64,000 nt of DNA, from assembly GCF_045679555.1 (NCBI RefSeq), contig NC_092089.1:3484652-3548651 (forward strand), read 5' to 3'. Below the pieces are notes generated by a model. The model did not search any database. It was not told the origin of the DNA and worked only from the letters and a program-made list of their open reading frames with translations. Numbering within the stretch: the stretch's first letter is position 1; every line of letters starts with the position of its first letter. The position numbers and the translations under genes were made by a program. Shown here piece after piece: positions 32,456 through 46,167 of this stretch. The DNA comes from Salvelinus alpinus (Eukaryota > Chordata > Actinopteri > Salmoniformes > Salmonidae).

Positions 32456-33784
32456 AACACATCTAAGATATTATTGAGGTGTACCACACTGGTCGTAAAG
32501 GAAGTCCAGTGGACTTGTCCACCTCCAAAACAAATGGCAACAATAATCATTCCTTGCCATGTGTAGTAGTCACTACAAGACAACTAGTAAAATGCTCTAA
32601 TCATGTATTCCTGTAGGATAACATTTCAGAATAAATCGGTAGGACGACTGGACCCCTTGAGTACCAGTACCAATACCACAGTCAGCCCAGCAACACTCAG
32701 TAAGAGGATTAGTAACCTCACAAGTTAAATTGCTATTGATAATAGCAACATAGGAGTCACTCAGAGTGCAGCGCGGGGAAGGGAATCTCCATTGCACTCT
32801 TCCAATGGTTACACACGCCACTAATAAATAGAACCCTCCGTTCAGGAGAAAAGTTATCAGAAGTCAGGAACCACGATCACACCATGTACGACTGGTCTAA
32901 TACTTAAAGTACTTCCGTCATGAGGTTAGCTCCTCCGTGGATAACATAGCTATGAAGTATACTTCTTCATACCTACTGCCACTACAATAGTGGAAGACAG
33001 TGACTGGTAGTAAAACCACTACAGACTCCCTCGACACCAATTCTGACTGACCTCCAGGCATTGACCTGAAAATTACCTGTCTACGTCAGACTCATTCTGA
33101 ACAAGTTGTAATCTGCCAGGATACTTGGTTTCCTTCCCTTGACATGTGTGCTTGCGTACGCATAAACGCACATGTACAACGGAACATCCAATTAGGATTT
33201 ATGCTAGGATCACTTAAGGGTCCGAGCAAAATACCAGCCTTAGTAAAGTTGAACATTTATTTTGAGGCCTTTAACTCTACAGCTACAGCACTCACCAGTT
33301 TTCTTCTCAGAAGTCCATAGGTCATCCCTGTAGACTGCCCAAAACTAGTGCCTTACAGCTGTAGACGTATCATATAGTTATCAACTTAGGATAGTACCCT
33401 AACCAACACCCCGCAAATTAGAAGAGCCCTAGATATGACATTAGACAATGCCATGATAGGGTCATTTTGCCAAGACCATGGACGTAGATAGAATACAGTC
33501 CAATTAGATGGTTAAGGTGGCATAACTATATTTTGTTTTATTTATGCTTTCATTCATTTTGTTTCATTTTCTTCGGCATGTAGAAAGTGATAGAGCCATA
33601 AACAACTTCCCCATACAACCATCAGTTAGTGCCACAACGCCGCTCATTTGGGAGGAAATGTAATGATATATTTCATGAGTGTGTGTGCGTTGTTAACATC
33701 TGCCTAAGTTACTGCCCAGATCTTCCAGTCTGGACGACCAGACTACGGGTCCGGAACGGCGATCCCAATCCGGACCTCCGCTGC
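32456..33784 (+). other. 3' non-coding part of the large LTR element
   Basis: About 1.3 kb without a supportable ORF and without RT, RNase H or integrase motifs on either strand. Base composition is ordinary. It is either a replacement of pol or sequence picked up by the element. Confidence 0.55.
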
Positions 33785-34140
33785 CCAGCCATGGGGCAGA
33801 CTTCTTCATTTGCAGACACCCTACCCGGGTCAACCACACCAGAGGGGGGACTGCAACAGCGATCACCAACTGGACATCTGCTGTCCAGCCATGGAGCAGA
33901 CTTCTTCATTTGCAGACACCCTACCCGGGTCGACCACACCAGAGGGGGGACTGCAGCAGCGATCACCAACTGGACATCTGCTGTCCAGCCATGAAGCAGA
34001 CTTCTTCATTTGCAGACACCCTACCCGGGTCGACCACACCAGAGGGGGGACTGCCACAGCGATCACCAACTGGACATCTGCTGTCCAGCCATGGAGCAGA
34101 CTTCTTCATTCGCAGAAACCCTACCTGGGTCGACCACCAG
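33785..34140 (+). repeat. 100-bp tandem repeat inside the large LTR element
   Basis: Starts at 33785, 33885, 33985 and 34085 (ccagccatgg/a, then cagacttcttcat) give an exact 100-bp period. There are three full copies and a shortened fourth with divergence after ~34130. Overlapping short ORFs in both strands reflect the repeat only. Confidence 0.9.
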
Positions 34141-34235
34141 ATGGGGACCACAACGATGGTCCACAACCAGGACAACCCACGGTCATTTGTATGTTGGTTT
34201 GCAACATGCAGGTTAAATCGCAAGATTGAACCCAA

Positions 34236-34246
34236 CATGGGGGGAC
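34236..34246 (+). promoter_or_regulatory. candidate polypurine tract of the large LTR element
   Basis: A catggggggact stretch directly before the TGTCATGACG start of the 3' LTR sits where plus-strand DNA synthesis would be primed. Confidence 0.5.
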
Positions 34247-35655
34247 TGTCATGACGTTGGGTTGGGGGTAGGTTTACGACAGTCATAAATACCTCTTTCC
34301 CCCTTTTTCTCTCTCCCCACTATAACTGATGTGACATAAGGAAACCCATGGGTTAACATAGAGATTCTGGGTAACATCAGAAGTTGGGGGAAATGAACTA
34401 TATTCTGATAATCCAACCAACTGAACATATGCGGTGGTACTTAAGGTATATTATGTCAGTTCGGTTGCCCTCTGACACATTCTCATCAATGATAGAATGA
34501 CAAACTCTACTGTGGAAAGTATAAATGTCAGAGGTATCGGATTCACATGGAATTGTGGTTTAATTGAAATGTTTGAATATGAGATTATTTGTGAAGAGAT
34601 TAAATGTAAATTTAGCTTCCAAATGAGAGATCTGTGCTTTCATAAGTTTTCCTCAGCTCAACCAGTGGCCCACCCCTGTGAAGAGGCATGGGTTATAAAC
34701 TTTTCAGACACACCCCTCTCCCTCCACTATATAAAGCCAGTGACAAGAATATAACTTCCTGTTCCGGGTACATTTTGGATGACGATCCGATGTCAGAATG
34801 GTTCAGACAATAACTACAGAACTAGGCCAACATCAGCATGGACTTTGATTGTGAATGGTATGAAACTTGAACTCGTGTTCACTACAGAAGTGATATCTCC
34901 TAGCCGTTGAGTTGGCAACAGCTGCTACAAACGCAGGTTAGGAAGGACAGTCCGAGTATCCCGTCTTCCACACACAACGTTACTACACGTATCCCGTGAC
35001 TACCAGAGACATTCTCCAAAGGACAGAGGACTCGGGTTGGCGACACGGTCCATCTACCACCAACCTACTGAAGCGCAGCTCAGAGTAAATATGTATTGCA
35101 TTTTCTTTTTCAAATGGGCGGTAATTTAGAATGCATCAGATACTGTATTTACGACAGCACAGCTCGCCTATGTTCGAATCTCCCGCTCTTTCACTAAGAC
35201 TCAGCCCCTTTCCTTTGTGTAACAAGCGTCATATCTATTCCGCCCGCTAGGGACGTTTTTCTGTATGACGTAATTTGTGATCAAGTTATGATTTAATTGT
35301 ATATGTGTGATTCTGTGTGATTAGTTAGGTATTTAGTAAATAAATAATTAAACCCAATTTTGTATTGCTGATTCAACTTGTTAGCCAGGATTCTTGCAGA
35401 TAATCAAGGACTTACAACTTTCAGATGAGACTGAATAAAATGACGATTAATGTGACTGTTATTTAGTAAAATTTTACTAAATCTTTAAGAGTTTATTCGA
35501 AAGATAACAGCTCTATAAATATTCTTTCGTGGTGTCCCTCTCAAGTTAATTAATATTTACATGATTAGTTCAATCAGGTAATATTAATTACGGAGAAATT
35601 ATTTTATAGAATAGCATGTCATAGCAATCAATCTGGCATAGTCAAAGACACGACA
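34247..35655 (+). repeat. 3' LTR of the large Gypsy-type element
   Basis: A 1409-bp copy of 22703-24113. Differences I see: near 22947/34468, a TA indel near 22965, near 23492/35032, 23812/35354 and 23934/35473. Confidence 0.9.
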
Positions 35656-35786
35656 CATGTCAAGTAAAATCATAAACCATGAAATAAGAGGCATTACACT
35701 TCATATCCAGGGATATTGGATATCTGGGTTTACAACAGCCTATACATTACAACCTGTATACATGGTCATGTATTTTCAAACATATA
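35656..35786 (+). repeat. unit C 3' flank, first piece
   Basis: It continues the unit interrupted at 22702 (catgtcaag...cataaaccatgaaataagag) and matches 50655-50790. It is interrupted at a TA by the next Tc1-like element. Confidence 0.7.
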
Positions 35787-37366
<1,580 letters not shown>

Positions 37367-37470
37367 TAGGTTTTTTAGATGTGTCTTCAAAAACTGCTGA
37401 TATTGTATTCATTTTTGCACAGCTGTCTTGATAGGAATATAAATAACTACTGTACATATTATACTGTATA

Positions 37471-39104
37471 CAGTTGAAGTTGGAAGTTTACATACACTTA
37501 GGTTGGATTAATTTAAAACTTGTTTTTCAATCACTCCACAACTTTCTTGTTAACAAACTATAGTTTGTCGGTTAGGACGGTTAAGTCGGTTAGGACATCT
37601 ACTTTGTGCATGACACAAGTAATTTTTCCAAAAATTGTTTAGACAGATTATTTCACTTATAACTCACTGTATCACAATTCCAGTGGGTCAGAAGTTTACA
37701 TACACTAAGTTGACTGTGCCTTTAAACAGCTTGGAAAATTCCAGAAAATTATGTCATGGCTTTAGAAGCTTCTGATAGGTTTATTGTTTATTATCATTTG
37801 AGTCAATTGGAGGTGTACCTGTGGATGAATTTCAAGGCCTTCAAACTCAGTGCCTATTTGCTTGACATGGGGAAAAACAAAAGAAATCAGCCAAGACCTC
37901 AGAATAACATTTGTAGATCTCCACAAGTCTGGTTCATCCCTGGAAGCAATTTCCAAACGCCTGAAGGTACCACGTTCATCTGTACAAACAATAGTACACA
38001 AGTATAAACACCATGGGACCATGCAGCCGTCATATCGCTCAGGAAGGAGACGCGTTCTGTCTCCTAGAGATGGACGTACTTTGGTGTGAAAAGTGCAAAT
38101 CAATCCCAGAACAACAGCAAAGGACCTTGTGAAGATGCTGGAGAAATCAGGTACAAAAGTATCTATATCCACCTTAAAACGAGTCCTATGTCGACATAAC
38201 CTGAATGGCCGCTCAGCAAGGAAGAAGCCACTGCTCCAAAACCGCCATGAAAAGCCAGACTACGGTTTGCAACTGCACATGGGGACAAAGATCGTACTTT
38301 TTGGAGAAATGTCATCTGGTCTGATGAAACAAAAATAGAACTGTTTGGCCATAATGACCATCGTTATGTTTGGAGGAAAAGGGGGAGGCTTGCAAGCCGA
38401 AGAACACCATCCCAACCATGAAGCACGGGGGTGGCAGCATCATGTTGTGGGGGTGCTTTGCTGCAGGAGGGACTGGTGCACTTCACAAAATAGATGGCTT
38501 CATGAGGGAGGAAAATTATGTGGATATATTGAAGCAACATCTCAAGACATCAGTCAGGAAGTTAAAGCTTGGTCGCAAATGGGTCTTCCAAATGGACAAT
38601 GACCCCAAGCATACTTCCAAAGTTGTGGCAAAATGCCTTAAGGACAACAAAGTCAAGGTGTTGGACTGGCAATCACAAAGCCCTGACCTCAATTCTATAG
38701 AACATTTGTGGGCAGAACTGAAAAAGCGTGTGCGAGCAAGGAGTCCTACAAACCTGACTCAGTTACACCAGCTCTGTCAGGAGGAATGGGCCAAAATTCA
38801 CCCAACTTATTGTGGGAAGCTTGTGGAAGGCTACCTGAAACATTAACAATTTAAAGGCAATGCTACCAAATATTAATTGAGTGTATGTAAACTTCTGACC
38901 CACTGGGAATGTGATGAAAGAAATAAAAGCTGAAATAAATCATTCTCTCTACTATTATTCTGACATTTCACATTCTTAAAATAAAGTGGTGATCCTAACT
39001 GACCTAAGACAGGGATTTTTTACTACAATTATATTTCAGGAATTGTGAAAAACTGAGTTTAAATGCATTTGGCTAAGGTGTATGTAAACTTCCGACTTCA
39101 ACTG
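37471..39104 (+). mobile_element. Tc1-like transposon, full length (second family)
   Basis: Ends cagttgaagttggaagttta and acttccgacttcaactg are flanked by TA (37469-37470, 39105-39106). It is 1634 bp. It inserted into the unit 3' flank only ~100 bp from the preceding element, and the empty site (atactgtatagatgtatgag) is seen at ~50888 and ~60630. It is the same family as the inverted copy at 11169-12434. Confidence 0.92.
37868..38846 (+). pseudogene. Tc1-like transposase, several mutations
   Basis: The transposase is broken at its start (the ATG is out of frame with the GKTKEISQDLR body), by a TGA at 38087-38089 where an Arg codon is expected, and by at least one frameshift between ~38300 and 38370. 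The C-terminal frame 38370-38846 is intact and carries [20 protein letters not shown] (second Asp) and SPDLNSIEHLW (Glu). The first catalytic Asp lies in the frameshifted part. It is inactive. Confidence 0.88.
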
Positions 39105-39480
39105 TAGATGTATGAGCTATGATGTATGAAGAAGAAGTGTTCGCAAGAGTGAAATATCTCAATCTTATCAGGGTTCTGCCGACTGTAAATAAATATAACC
39201 TCAACTCAATATTCTATTGGGTTTCTCAGGTTACAATGACCTTTCAAACCACAAGGTCCTCTGAAGGTCCTTAGGTCTCAATTTGAAGATACTCCTTTGC
39301 ATTGTACATAATATGTCGGTCTTCCACAAATAAAGGTATGTGTGTGTATTTGCATGTTTGTATTTGCATGCATTTGGAACCATTCCATGAGTCTTATCAC
39401 TGGCATCCAATGATAGGTGATGACGCATAGGTTGTTGTGGATATTTGTATGACTGCACGCAACCTTTACATAACTATTTA
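39105..39480 (+). repeat. unit C 3' flank, last piece
   Basis: It matches the gatgtatgaagg...ccgactgta block of units A, D and E and carries aaataaagg near 39325. The AATAAACC end block found in A, D and E is not evident. It leads directly into another first-exon remnant. Confidence 0.65.
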
Positions 39481-40690
39481 CATAGACTCACCTGAGTATT
39501 AGAGGTCATACAGCACAGCAGAGAATAAACACCTCCACCACCCATGCTCTACCAATGTTTTCCAGCACACAGCTCTGCCCGACTACAGTAGCTATGTTGG
39601 TATTGTAATTCAAACTATGTGTAGACAGGTTGCTTAGGTTTCAAATATACTAAAAACAACCAACATAGCTACAGTAACAACAGCAAAAGCAAGACTAGGT
39701 GGATTGCAGGATTGGGGTCAATTTGAATTGAAGGCAGTCAATTCAGGAAGTGAAACACAATTCCCATTCAATAATTTATCTGAAATGTAGAAGTTATTTA
39801 TTAAACATTTAAAATACATTTTTAAATGAACAAACACATGAGAGCTTTGTGAAGTTATAGAAATGACTAAGACAGTTCATTGAATCATAATGAAGACCAT
39901 AACCCAGTTATCTAGTACAACCTGCTCTACCGTCACTAAACTTGTATGTAAAGAATGTAATTTGTCTCCGAGTGCTCACACGCAACTCTCACAAGACATT
40001 CCTTACCTTTGAAAGCAAGATAAAAATAAGAACATCTGAATACGCCCCACCCCCTCAAAACAAAGAACGGGGCATTTATACATTACATATTACACAACGG
40101 AAAGTCAAATAGAGAGACAAATTGAATCCTCCTGACTGCATTTCTTAATTGTTGCTTCAAGGAAGAGTAGCTGCTGCCTTAGTAACAGCTGATGGAAATC
40201 CTAATTAAAGAATAACCCAGTTATCTAGTACATCCTGCTCTACCGTCACTGAACTTGTAGGAAAATAATGTAATTTGTCCTTAAGTGTTCACATGAAAAG
40301 GTTAATTTATGAATCATACATGATTCAGTAATACCTGTATGTGTTTGTAACATGTATGACACTTTATCCACATCTGTACAACTAATTGAATACAAATATC
40401 ACTGAAATATCACTGAAGAATGTCTTGCTATTTTCTCAGGAAACAAACTAAACTAAAATCACCACAACACACCTGTCTGCCCATTAATTAAGCATGTAAG
40501 ATGAAACATAGATATACAAATGACTATAATGGAGCTTTAACAGTTAACAATACAAAGTATCTGATGACACAGAAGTGGGTGTAGATGTTGATATGGCTTC
40601 ACACAACCTTTAATATTTAAAGAGACTCACCTGAGTATTACGGGTCATACAGCACAGCAGGGAAGACACCTGGATCAACAACTCAGGTGA
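39400..40690 (+). repeat. two truncated 5' ends of array units
   Basis: First-exon-like cores with one partial 47-bp motif occur at ~39485-39545 (catacagcacagcagagaat) and ~40620-40686 (ending caactcag|gtgagt, a preserved splice donor). Between them are copies of the 5' flank (~39870-40100 and 40200-40400). No second exon follows either core, so these are unit fragments left by unequal recombination or deletion. A short aggaagagtagctgctgcct piece at ~40160 is related to the 54-bp repeat at 59771. Confidence 0.6.
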
Positions 40691-40694
40691 GTCC

Positions 40695-41567
40695 TGTCGT
40701 AGCTGAATCAGAATTAGTTAGGTAACATAGTTAGGTAACATAGTTAGGTAAATAAGATGTTTTATTTACTTCATACTTGTCATTAGAATGTCTTCTTTTG
40801 GACTATACTGTTGGCAGTTGCATTTTCCTTTCTCTCTAGGGAAAAGTCACTTGGGGCCCAGAGAGGGGAGAGGTCAGGCTTGTTTTTTACATGTCTGGTA
40901 ATATGCAGAATATCAGAAAGGGAGAAGTCAGGTTTGAACATTGTCTTCATATGTGAATGTTTCTGTTAAACCATGTGAAGGGCTCCACTATGTCTGTACT
41001 CCAGTCACTCCCTCCTTTTCCCATTGGGGGGAGGAGTATGGCAGTGCCTGGAACCATTGTATTACCCCTCTGATGTTGCACTTATCTTTCATAGTATATG
41101 ACCTAGAGGCTCACTCCCCTCCGTGAGCTTGTCCAGGAGGGAGGGTATTTGGGATGGGAGTATCTAGAATTGACAATTGATATATGCCATTGGATGAGGT
41201 AATGTTTTGGTACTAGGAAGTACCAAGAACGAGAAGTAGAACCTCGTCTAAGAGACCAAACTGAACGATAATGTATAGCTAATGCTATCTGGCTATGGGA
41301 TACTCCTCTCTCAAGTAAAAGGCCCTTTGTGAAGTTCCTAAGATCTGTGGTTTCGTCATGTGAGTTGAGAGGGGTTTATCTTGGCTATAAAAGATACTAA
41401 GTATTCTCTTGTAAGGACTCTCAGAGAATTCATTTATAGACACTGAATTGATCTGAGAGTTAAAGGGTGAAGCTCATATAACTAAAGATGGACTTTAAAA
41501 TATAACTCTGACTTGTGTGTGGTTTGTAAACTCTCCTCATTTAGTAATACAGGAAATTACCACAACA
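40695..41567 (+). mobile_element. solo LTR, 873 bp
   Basis: It begins TGTCGTAGCTGAATC and ends TTACCACAACA, flanked by GTCC (40691-40694, 41568-41571). It carries a TATA box (TATAAAAG, 41386-41393). It lies 4 bp after the GT of a unit splice donor. No ORF of note. Confidence 0.8.
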
Positions 41568-41754
41568 GTCCTTCACTGGGTTAGAGGAATAGGCTATTTA
41601 GGGGTAGGCACACATACTTTAAGATCATATTGATACCGTATTATAGAGTTTTTGACCAAACAGTTAGGCTGGGTTTAAAAAAAATAAGATTGTTCTATGC
41701 ATTTGGAGATTTAAAGACAAATCACAAGTGCTATTTTGTTACTATTCTGTAGAA
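41568..41754. other. unassigned DNA
   Basis: A short stretch after the solo LTR. No gene or repeat boundary is recognised. Confidence 0.4.
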
Positions 41755-41778
41755 ATAGAGAGAGAGAGAGAGAGAGAC

Positions 41779-41813
<35 letters not shown>
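41755..41813. repeat. (GA)n microsatellite
   Basis: A nearly pure GA tract with two GACA interruptions; it borders the TTAA-element cluster. Confidence 0.95.
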
Positions 41814-41816
<3 letters not shown>

Positions 41817-42450
41817 TGGCGGCTATTTCTTTGACTATTTTGGGTTCTGAGCGCCGTTCTCAGATTATTATTTTTCCGTAAAGTTTTTTTGAAATCTGAC
41901 ACAGCGGTTGCATAGAGGATAAGTTTATCTTTAATTCTGTGAATAACACTTGCATCTTTTATCAATGTTTATTATGAGTATTTCTGCAAAATCACCGGAT
42001 GTTTTGGAATCAAAACATTACTGCACGTAACGCGCAAATGTAAACTGAGATTTTTTTCTATAAATATGCACATTATCGAACAAAACATACATGTATTGTG
42101 TAACATGATGTCCTATGAGTGTCATCTGATGAAGATCATCAAAGGTTAGTGATACATTTTATCTATATTTCTGCTTTTTGTGACTCCTATCGTTGGCTGA
42201 AAAAATGGCTGTGTGTTTTTGTGACTTGGCTCTGACCTAACATAACCATATGTTGTGCTTTCGCTGTAAATCATTTTTGGAATCGGACACCATGGGTAGA
42301 TTAACAAGATGTTTATCTTTCATTTGCTGTATTGGACTTGTTAATGTGTGAAAGTTACATATTTCTAAAAAATATTTTTGAATTTCGCGCACTGCCTTTT
42401 CAGCAGAATGTTGTCGGTGTTCCGCTAGCGGAACCCCTGCCCTAGAAAGG
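41814..42450 (-). mobile_element. TTAA-type element, partial
   Basis: Modules of the TTAA family (atatgcacat...cgaacaaaacata, gtcatctgatgaag, aacaagatgttt) read in reverse orientation relative to 44196-46053. It ends gttccgctagcggaacccct...ctagaaagg directly at TTAA (42451-42454). Its other end is not defined. Confidence 0.6.
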
Positions 42451-42454
42451 TTAA

Positions 42455-45400
42455 CCTGTTGAGGACAGAGGGCGCTGTTTTCACTTTGGGGGAAAATCGT
42501 GCCCAATTTAAACGGCCTCGTACTCAATTCTTGCTCATACAATATGCATACTATTATTACTATTGGATAGAAAACACTCTCTAGTTTCTAAAACCGTTTG
42601 AATTTTGTCTGTGAGTAAAACAGAACTCATTTGGCAGCACACTTCCTGACCAGGAAGTGGAAAGTCTGAAATCGATGCTCTGTTCAAGGGCCTGCCTATA
42701 AATGGGCATGATACGTATTAGTATACATGCACGTCATACACCTTCCCCTAGAAGTCAAGAGGAAGTGAGAGAAGAAATGAAGTGTTTATCTTGGTCTGAG
42801 GTGGAATAAATCCTCTTGGCACAACGAGTCACCCATTTCCTGTTTTCTGGAAAGCGCGAAGATGGACCTGGAATTGCCTTCTGGAAAGCTGTCGTTATAG
42901 GCGACTACTATCTCCGGCTTTGATTTTATTTGATACATGTCACAATATCATCGTAAAGTATGTTTTTTCAATATAGTTTTATTAGATTATTGAAATTTAT
43001 TCGGGACGTTAGGCGTGTTGCGTTGGGTGCTTTTGTTCAGGAAGGAGACCTTCGCGCTACTTGGCGAGTGTGCTTGCTAATTCAAGAGGGACAAAGGACG
43101 TTCTAAAACCAAACAACGATTGTTCCCGACAAAGGACCTCTTGTACAACATTCTGATGGAAGCTCATCAAAAGTAGGACCCATTTTATGATGTTATTTCA
43201 TATATCTGTCTAACTGTGTACTATTAGTTTTGCGCCCAGGTTTTGGTCACTATCTCGCCATAACGTAAGCCTTATGTCGTAAAGAAGTTATTTTTAGAAT
43301 TCTAACACTGCGATTGTATTAAGAACTAGTGTATCTATCATTTCCTATACAACATGTATTTTTTTGTAATGTTTATGAATAGTTATTTGGTCAGAATAGG
43401 TGAGAGTCTAATAGAAATATCCGCACATTCTGGGAAAAAGAGGCTACGTTAGCACAATGTATAACCACTGATTTCAGCTCTAAATATGCACATTTTCGAA
43501 CAAAACATAAGTGTATGTATAACCTGATGTTATAGGACTGTCATCTGATGAAGGTTTATGAAGGTTAGTGAAAATTAATATATTTTGCTGGTTTATTCGC
43601 TAACGCTAACGTGCCTATTGCTATCGCTAATGTGCCTTGATGAATGAATGCGGTTGTGTGGTAGGCTATTGTAGTAAGCTAATATAATGCTATATTGTGT
43701 TTTCGCTGTAAAACACTTAAAAAATCGGAAATATTGGCTGGATTCACAAGATGTTTGTCTTTAATTTGTTGTCCACCATGTATTTTTCAGAAATGTTTTA
43801 TGATGAGTATTTAGGTATTTCACGTTGGTCTCTATAATTACTCTGGCTGCTTCGGTGCTATTTTTCATGGTAGCTGTGATGGTAGCTGCAATGTAAAACT
43901 GATTTATACCTCAAATATGCACATTTTTCGAACAAAACATAGATTTATTGTGTAACATGTTATAGGACTGTCATCTGATGAAGTTGTTTCTTGGTTAGTT
44001 TGGTTGGTTCTTGGTTAGTTTGGTTGGTTTCGTGCATGCTACCTGTGCTGTGAAAAATGTCTGTCCTTTTTTGTATTTGGTGGTGAGCTAACATAAATAT
44101 ATGTGGTGTTTTCGCTGTAAAACATTTTAAAAATCGGACATGTTGACTGGATTCACAAGATGTGTATCTTTCATTTGCTGTATTGGACTTGTTAACTTCT
44201 ACTTGCACAGCATCCCGGATCCGGGAACACCCCCCACAGTAAAAAAGCTGACTAGCATAGCCTAGCATAGCGTCACAAGTAAATACTAGCATCTAAATAT
44301 CATTAAATCACAAGTCCAAGACACCAGATGAAAGATACACATCTTGTGAATCCAGCCATCATTTCTGATTTTTAAAATGTTTTACAGGGAAGACACAATA
44401 TGTAAATCTATTAGCTAACCACGATAGCAAAAGACACAACTTTTTTTCCCACAATTTTTTTCCTGCATGGGTAGCTATCACAATTTCGACCAAATAAAGA
44501 TATATATAGCCACTAACCAAGAAACAACTTCATAAGATGACAGTCTGATAACATATTTATTGTATAGCATATGTTTTTTTTGGAAAAATGTGCATATTTC
44601 AGGTATAAATCACAGTTCTACATTGCAGCTGCAATCTGAAATAGTGCCGAAGCTGCCAGAATAATTACAGAGACCAACGTCAAATACCTAATTACTCATC
44701 TTAAAACATTTCTGGAAAATACACAGCGTACAGCAAATGAAAGCCCAACATCTTGTGAATCCAGCCAATATTTCAGATTTTTTAAGTGTTTTACAGCGAA
44801 AACACAATATAGCATTATATTATAGCTATAATATAATTATATAAGCTATAGCTTACCACAATAGCCAGAAACACAAGCAATTTACCAGCAGCAAAGGTTA
44901 GCGATCGTAACAATCCAGCAAAAGATATATAATTTTTGACTAACCTTGATATACTTCATCAGATGACAGTCCTGTAACATCATATTACACAATGCATATA
45001 GGTTTTGTTCGAAAATGTGCATATTTAGCAGCACAAATCGTGGTTATACAATGTGATCAGTAGCTGCATTTCATGCATTCTGGCCGGCGCCATCTTGGAG
45101 AGGCACCTAATCTAATCGATAAATAATCGTAAACTTGACTAAAAAATACAGGTTGGACAGCAATTGAAAGATGCATTAGTTATTAATGCAACCGCTGTGT
45201 TAGATTTTTAAAATGAACGTTACTAGACATACAGTGTGCGTTACAGCCAGACCAGTGCCGCAATAATGGCGGACAAATCCTTTAAAAATTTTCCACATAA
45301 ATACGGAATAACATCATAAATAGCTCTTACTTTTGGACGAGCTTCCATCAGAATCTTGGGCAAGTGGTCCTTTGTCCAGAATCATCGTTGCTCGGTTGTA

Positions 45401-46163
45401 GATTGCCGTCTTCAACTTAGGAATTAGCAGCAAACATTAGCCATGTGGCGAAGACGTGCCCAAATGTTCAAAGCGCAATACTAAGGAAATTCCGAAAATT
45501 GCAATATACTCGCATAAACTGATATAACTCGGTTTAAAATAACTTCGTTATGATGTTTCTAACACCTATATTGAATTAAATTACAGACGGATATATCTAA
45601 GGCCGATAACTGAGCGTTTCAAAATGCCATCCTGAGGTCTTGCTTTGCGTCATGACGAACGTCAAAAAGAGAGCTCCCTCCGTTCCTTGGGGCTTTATAA
45701 GGTCTGAGATCTGCGTAGAAACTCCATTCCAATTCTCATTGGTTACTGACATCCAGGGGAAGGCGGGTGGAGTTCATGTCGACCCATAGGATACATACAG
45801 AGCTTTAAACTGATCTGAGAACAGAGCCTCGTTTTCAGACCTTCGCAGTTCCTGTCATGAATTTCGCTGCAGAATGAGTTCTGTTTCACCCACAGACATA
45901 ATTCAAACGGTTTTAGAAACTATAGATTGTTTTCTATCCAATAGTAATAATAATATGCATATTGTACGAGCAAGAATTGAGTACGAGGCAGTTTAATTTG
46001 GGAACGATAAATGGTAACGTTGAAACAGCACCCCCTATATTGAGAAAAGGTTATTAATGTGTGAAAGTTAAATATTTCGAAAAATATATTTTGAATTTCG
46101 CGCTCTGCCTTTTCAGTTGAATGTGGGAGGAGTTCCGCTAGCGGAACGCCGGGGCTAGAAAGG
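42455..46163 (-). mobile_element. TTAA-flanked element, reverse orientation, with a nested copy
   Basis: It starts cctgttgaggacagaggg after TTAA (42451-42454) and ends gcggaacgccggggctagaaagg before CTAA (46164-46167, a probable mutated TTAA). The gctagcggaac palindrome marks this end. A second element (44196-46053) sits at its internal cttgTTAAtgtgtg. Net length is ~1.85 kb. No transposase. Confidence 0.65.
44196..46053 (+). mobile_element. TTAA-flanked element nested in another
   Basis: Left end cttctacttgcacagcatcc with cccggatccggg; right end caccccctatattgagaaaagg. It is preceded by TTAA (44192-44195) and followed by TTAA (46054-46057). It closely matches 18931-21711 without that copy's insertions. 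It consists of diverged tandem modules around ttgtgaatccagcc and tttacagcgaaaacacaata. Confidence 0.75.
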
Positions 46164-46167
46164 CTAA

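Larger units (their letters stand above)
22703..35655 (+). mobile_element. Ty3/Gypsy-type LTR element with gag and protease but no pol
   Basis: Two LTRs of 1411 and 1409 bp bound a 10.1-kb interior, of which 3.2 kb is a younger nested element. The 4-bp duplication CATG (22699-22702, 35656-35659) confirms the ends. The LTRs differ at about five places, including a 2-bp indel near 22965, so the insertion is recent. Coding content is gag (28836-31253) and an aspartic protease frame (31151-32455). No reverse transcriptase, RNase H or integrase block is present in the remaining 1.8 kb. The element therefore looks non-autonomous. Confidence 0.85.

Noticed and set aside
32456-33784. Possible env or pol gene after the protease
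   Set aside because: No frame of useful length and no RT, RNase H, integrase or membrane-protein features on either strand.
33629-34254. Overlapping ORFs of 68-139 codons
   Set aside because: These are products of the 100-bp tandem repeat in the LTR element.
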